A DNA stretch of 6,684 nucleotides from Fidelibacterota bacterium (lineage in GTDB: Bacteria; Pseudomonadota; Alphaproteobacteria; Rhodospirillales; Rhodospirillaceae): the NCBI GenBank assembly GCA_947473445.1, contig CANJEU010000122.1:1-6684 (forward strand), in the 5' to 3' direction. Both the position numbers and the translations under genes were made by a program. This document shows positions 5,515-6,684 of the stretch, one piece after another (positions within the stretch are counted from its first letter, which is position 1; every line of letters starts with the position of its first letter). The notes under the pieces were generated by a model that was not told the DNA's origin, searched no databases, and saw only the letters and a list, made by a program, of their open reading frames with translations.

Positions 5515-5747
5515 TAGATCCCTTGAGGGACCATTATCTGAACGGGTTTTATTCTTAATTCTCGACCGCAACTGCGATCTGCCCATGACGTGAAGGATGG
5601 CCCGCGAATGTGTTTCAACTAGGGCCGCGAGCTTACTTTCTTGTTATCCCGCGATGGGCGAATAGGCCCGGCCAGCCATCGCCGGCCCCGCGCGGCGTGT
5701 CCGCGCAAGGCAAGGCGTATGCGGTCCGCAGGAGGCGCGTTTACGCG

Positions 5748-6269
5748 CTAATGCTCGTTGTGATTCAGCGACATGCCAAGCAGTTCGATGCGCGCGGCCA
5801 TCGGACCCTTCTTGCCCGAGCGAACGTACATGCGAACGTGCTGGCCCGACTCAAGCCGGTCGAGATTGGACCGCTGCAGTGCGCCGATGCCGATGAACAC
5901 ATCGGCCCCTCCGCCTTGCGGCATCCCAAACCCGTAGCCTTTGTCGACGGCGAAGAACTTGATCTCGCCTTCCATCACGCTCTCTTCGCCCTCGCCGTAG
6001 GACTCGTCCTCGGCGACGGTCGAGTCATCGACACGTCCGATGAGCGCGACTTGCGGTCCGCGAGGACCGTCCGTCAGATCGCAGATAATTGTTGCGCCTT
6101 GGCGAAGCGTCCGCAGGCCTGCGCGTTGAACGACAGAGACGTGCAGAAACGCATCTGCCGTTCCGTCATTCGGCGCAACGAAACCAAAACCCTTCGCCGG
6201 ATTGAACCACTTAACTTTCGCGGTCACGCCTGACTTGGCAGATACCGCCTGAGAAGACGTCTGCAGCAT
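5748..6269 (-). CDS. Two-domain cold shock protein (CspA family)
   Basis: The 173-residue cytosolic nucleic-acid-binding protein has two cold shock domains joined by an acidic linker (81-100). Domain 1 (about 15-80) has AKVKWFNPAKGFGFV with the RNP1 motif KGFGFV (26-31) and the RNP2-like AFLHVS (40-45). Domain 2 (about 99-166) has GEIKFFAVDKGYGFGM with RNP1-like KGYGFG (110-115) and DVFIGI (123-128), where the usual RNP2 histidine is replaced by glycine. Such double-domain proteins are common in alphaproteobacteria, for example Caulobacter CspC and CspD, and bind single-stranded RNA or DNA as chaperones or regulators. ATG 6269 is the longest possible start, since TAG TAA lie in frame just upstream. 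It has no good ribosome binding site, only a G-run 13 nt away. GTG 6227, at the edge of domain 1, is the alternative. Whether it is cold-induced cannot be told. Confidence 0.93.
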   Translation of the reverse strand: MLQTSSQAVSAKSGVTAKVKWFNPAKGFGFVAPNDGTADAFLHVSVVQRAGLRTLRQGATIICDLTDGPRGPQVALIGRVDDSTVAEDESYGEGEESVMEGEIKFFAVDKGYGFGMPQGGGADVFIGIGALQRSNLDRLESGQHVRMYVRSGKKGPMAARIELLGMSLNHNEH

Positions 6270-6294
6270 TTGAAATTACTAACCCCCACCCCAA

Positions 6295-6312
6295 GGTGTA
6301 AAAACCTACACC
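6295..6312. repeat. Inverted repeat GGTGTA-N6-TACACC upstream of csp
   Basis: A perfect 6-bp inverted repeat with a 6-nt centre lies 26 bp before the csp ATG. On the minus strand it is followed by a G-rich run (GGGGTGGGGG). TTGATA (6332-6327) is a possible -35 upstream of it, but the matching -10 would fall inside the repeat and is poor (GTAGGT or TAGGTT). It could be an operator or a small leader hairpin near the ribosome site. Confidence 0.35.
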
Positions 6313-6330
6313 AAGTTCCGGTTGCGTATC

Positions 6331-6366
6331 AAAAAGAGTCGCACGTTCCGGACGGCGTCCGACTCT
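6331..6366 (-). terminator. Rho-independent terminator downstream of glpK
   Basis: On the minus strand AGAGTCG (6366-6360) pairs with CGACTCT (6341-6335). After one mismatch three more pairs follow, around a 10-nt loop. The stem runs straight into a T-tract (6335-6331). It sits about 117 bp after the glycerol kinase stop and upstream of the csp gene, so it separates the two transcripts. Confidence 0.75.
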
Positions 6367-6482
6367 GTGCCCGTTTCTTAGGAAGATGCAGTCCCGGTCC
6401 GCGCCCCCTCTTGCGCGCCGGCAGGCGCAGCCGAGCTTCTACATATTGTGGTGGTCGTGGCGCGCGCGAAGACGGCGCCGGC
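6367..6482. other. Spacer between glpK stop and terminator
   Basis: This stretch of about 116 bp is GC-rich and without a convincing gene. It holds a small TGCGC/GCGCA inverted repeat (6412-6429) with no T-tract. It is presumably the 3' untranslated part of the glpK transcript. Confidence 0.4.
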
Positions 6483-6684
6483 TTAGCCGCGCGGCGGGGT
6501 CAAGACCCGCCCGACGGCTTCGGCCCACCCGGCCAGAAGTTCCGCCCGGCGGTGCGATGGAAGTCTCGGATGCGCCAAGAAATCAAATTTCCATGCGGCT
6601 TTAATCTCATCGAGCGAGCCGAAGATCCCCGCGCCCAGGCCGGCGAGGAATGCGGCGCCGAGTACTGTCGTCTCCCCATACACC
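6483..6684 (-). CDS. glpK: Glycerol kinase, C-terminal end only, cut by right window edge
   Basis: The minus strand is open from the window edge to a TAA at 6485-6483 and gives the last 66 or so residues. TTVLGAAFLAGLGAGIFGSLDEIK followed by a Trp, FDFLAHPRL and GWAEAVGRVL matches the C-terminus of glycerol kinase (E. coli: TALGAAYLAGLAVGFW...YAGWKKAVKRA). Glycerol kinase, an FGGY-family enzyme, phosphorylates glycerol to glycerol 3-phosphate in the cytosol. The catalytic and ATP-binding parts of a protein of about 500 residues lie outside the window. Another FGGY kinase is possible but less likely. The gene continues beyond 6684; a GTG near the edge is internal, not a start. Confidence 0.85.
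   Translation of the reverse strand, partial: VYGETTVLGAAFLAGLGAGIFGSLDEIKAAWKFDFLAHPRLPSHRRAELLAGWAEAVGRVLTPPRG

Larger units (their letters stand above)
5368..5747. other. Gene-free intergenic stretch with several inverted repeats
   Basis: No open frame here resembles a protein; the short ones on either strand are compositionally odd and have no family marks. Inverted repeats are GCTTTGAC/GTCAAAGC with a CGGC loop (5403-5422), a three-way-junction-like fold (5452-5514), TCCC/GGGA (5519-5530), GCGATGG/CCATCGC with an 18-nt loop (5651-5682), and GCGCG/CGCGC touching the csp stop (5735-5748). None is followed by a clear T-tract on either strand, so none is called as a terminator. I saw no tRNA, tmRNA, RNase P or SRP RNA signature. 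A 6S-type or other small RNA cannot be excluded. Confidence 0.5.

Noticed and set aside
5397..5618. Minus-strand 73-codon frame in the csp-irr gap
   Set aside because: No domain, no ribosome site, and the composition follows the inverted repeats and the G/C runs.
5651..5682. GCGATGG/CCATCGC inverted repeat as a csp terminator
   Set aside because: The 18-nt loop is large and no T-tract follows on the minus strand.
5610..6233. Plus-strand open frame opposite the cold shock gene, reaching into the intergenic gap
   Set aside because: The minus strand encodes two cold shock domains with RNP motifs, and the plus-strand product has none.
6251..6263. AGAAGACGTCT in the csp start region resembling the rubrerythrin spacer palindrome
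   Set aside because: Only one arm is preserved and it lies within codons, so it is probably chance.

Overview
The window looks like chromosomal DNA of a GC-rich alphaproteobacterium. The best taxonomic marker is a Fur-superfamily regulator of the Irr type, a branch found mainly in alphaproteobacteria. A two-domain cold shock protein and a D-2-hydroxyacid dehydrogenase next to an exported SH3 protein also fit that class. The genus cannot be fixed from this sequence. All genes but one lie on the minus strand, so the reading order below runs from high to low coordinates. No rRNA, tRNA, CRISPR array, insertion sequence or phage gene was seen.

Right edge (6270-6684): the last 66 codons of a glycerol kinase gene (glpK), then a spacer with a rho-independent terminator. 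Next is a cold shock protein with two cold shock domains (5748-6269). It is followed by about 440 bp without a convincing gene (5308-5747), which contains several inverted repeats and a three-way-junction-like fold of unknown meaning.

Centre (2229-5307): an iron and oxidative-stress block. It holds irr, then a short rubrerythrin with no rubredoxin domain, then a GlpC/HdrD-like iron-sulfur oxidoreductase, then a DUF3501 protein. The rubrerythrin promoter is easy to read: TTGACT, 17 bp, TACAAC. A near-perfect Irr-box (ICE-type) palindrome sits directly upstream of its -35, and a second palindrome lies between -35 and -10. A strong intrinsic terminator separates rubrerythrin from the iron-sulfur gene, whose stop codon touches the DUF3501 start (TAAATG). 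My working model, which is inference, is an Irr-controlled peroxide-reduction module. In it the iron-sulfur protein, perhaps with DUF3501, supplies electrons to a rubrerythrin that has no rubredoxin of its own.

Left part (1-2228): the only plus-strand gene encodes a secreted protein with two SH3-like domains (1698-2228). Its stop codon abuts the stop of the DUF3501 gene. Divergent from it is a D-2-hydroxyacid (glyoxylate/hydroxypyruvate-type) dehydrogenase. This is followed after 5 bp by the N-terminal part of a PabB-like aminodeoxychorismate synthase component I, which starts at TTG and runs off the left edge. These two look like a co-transcribed pair.
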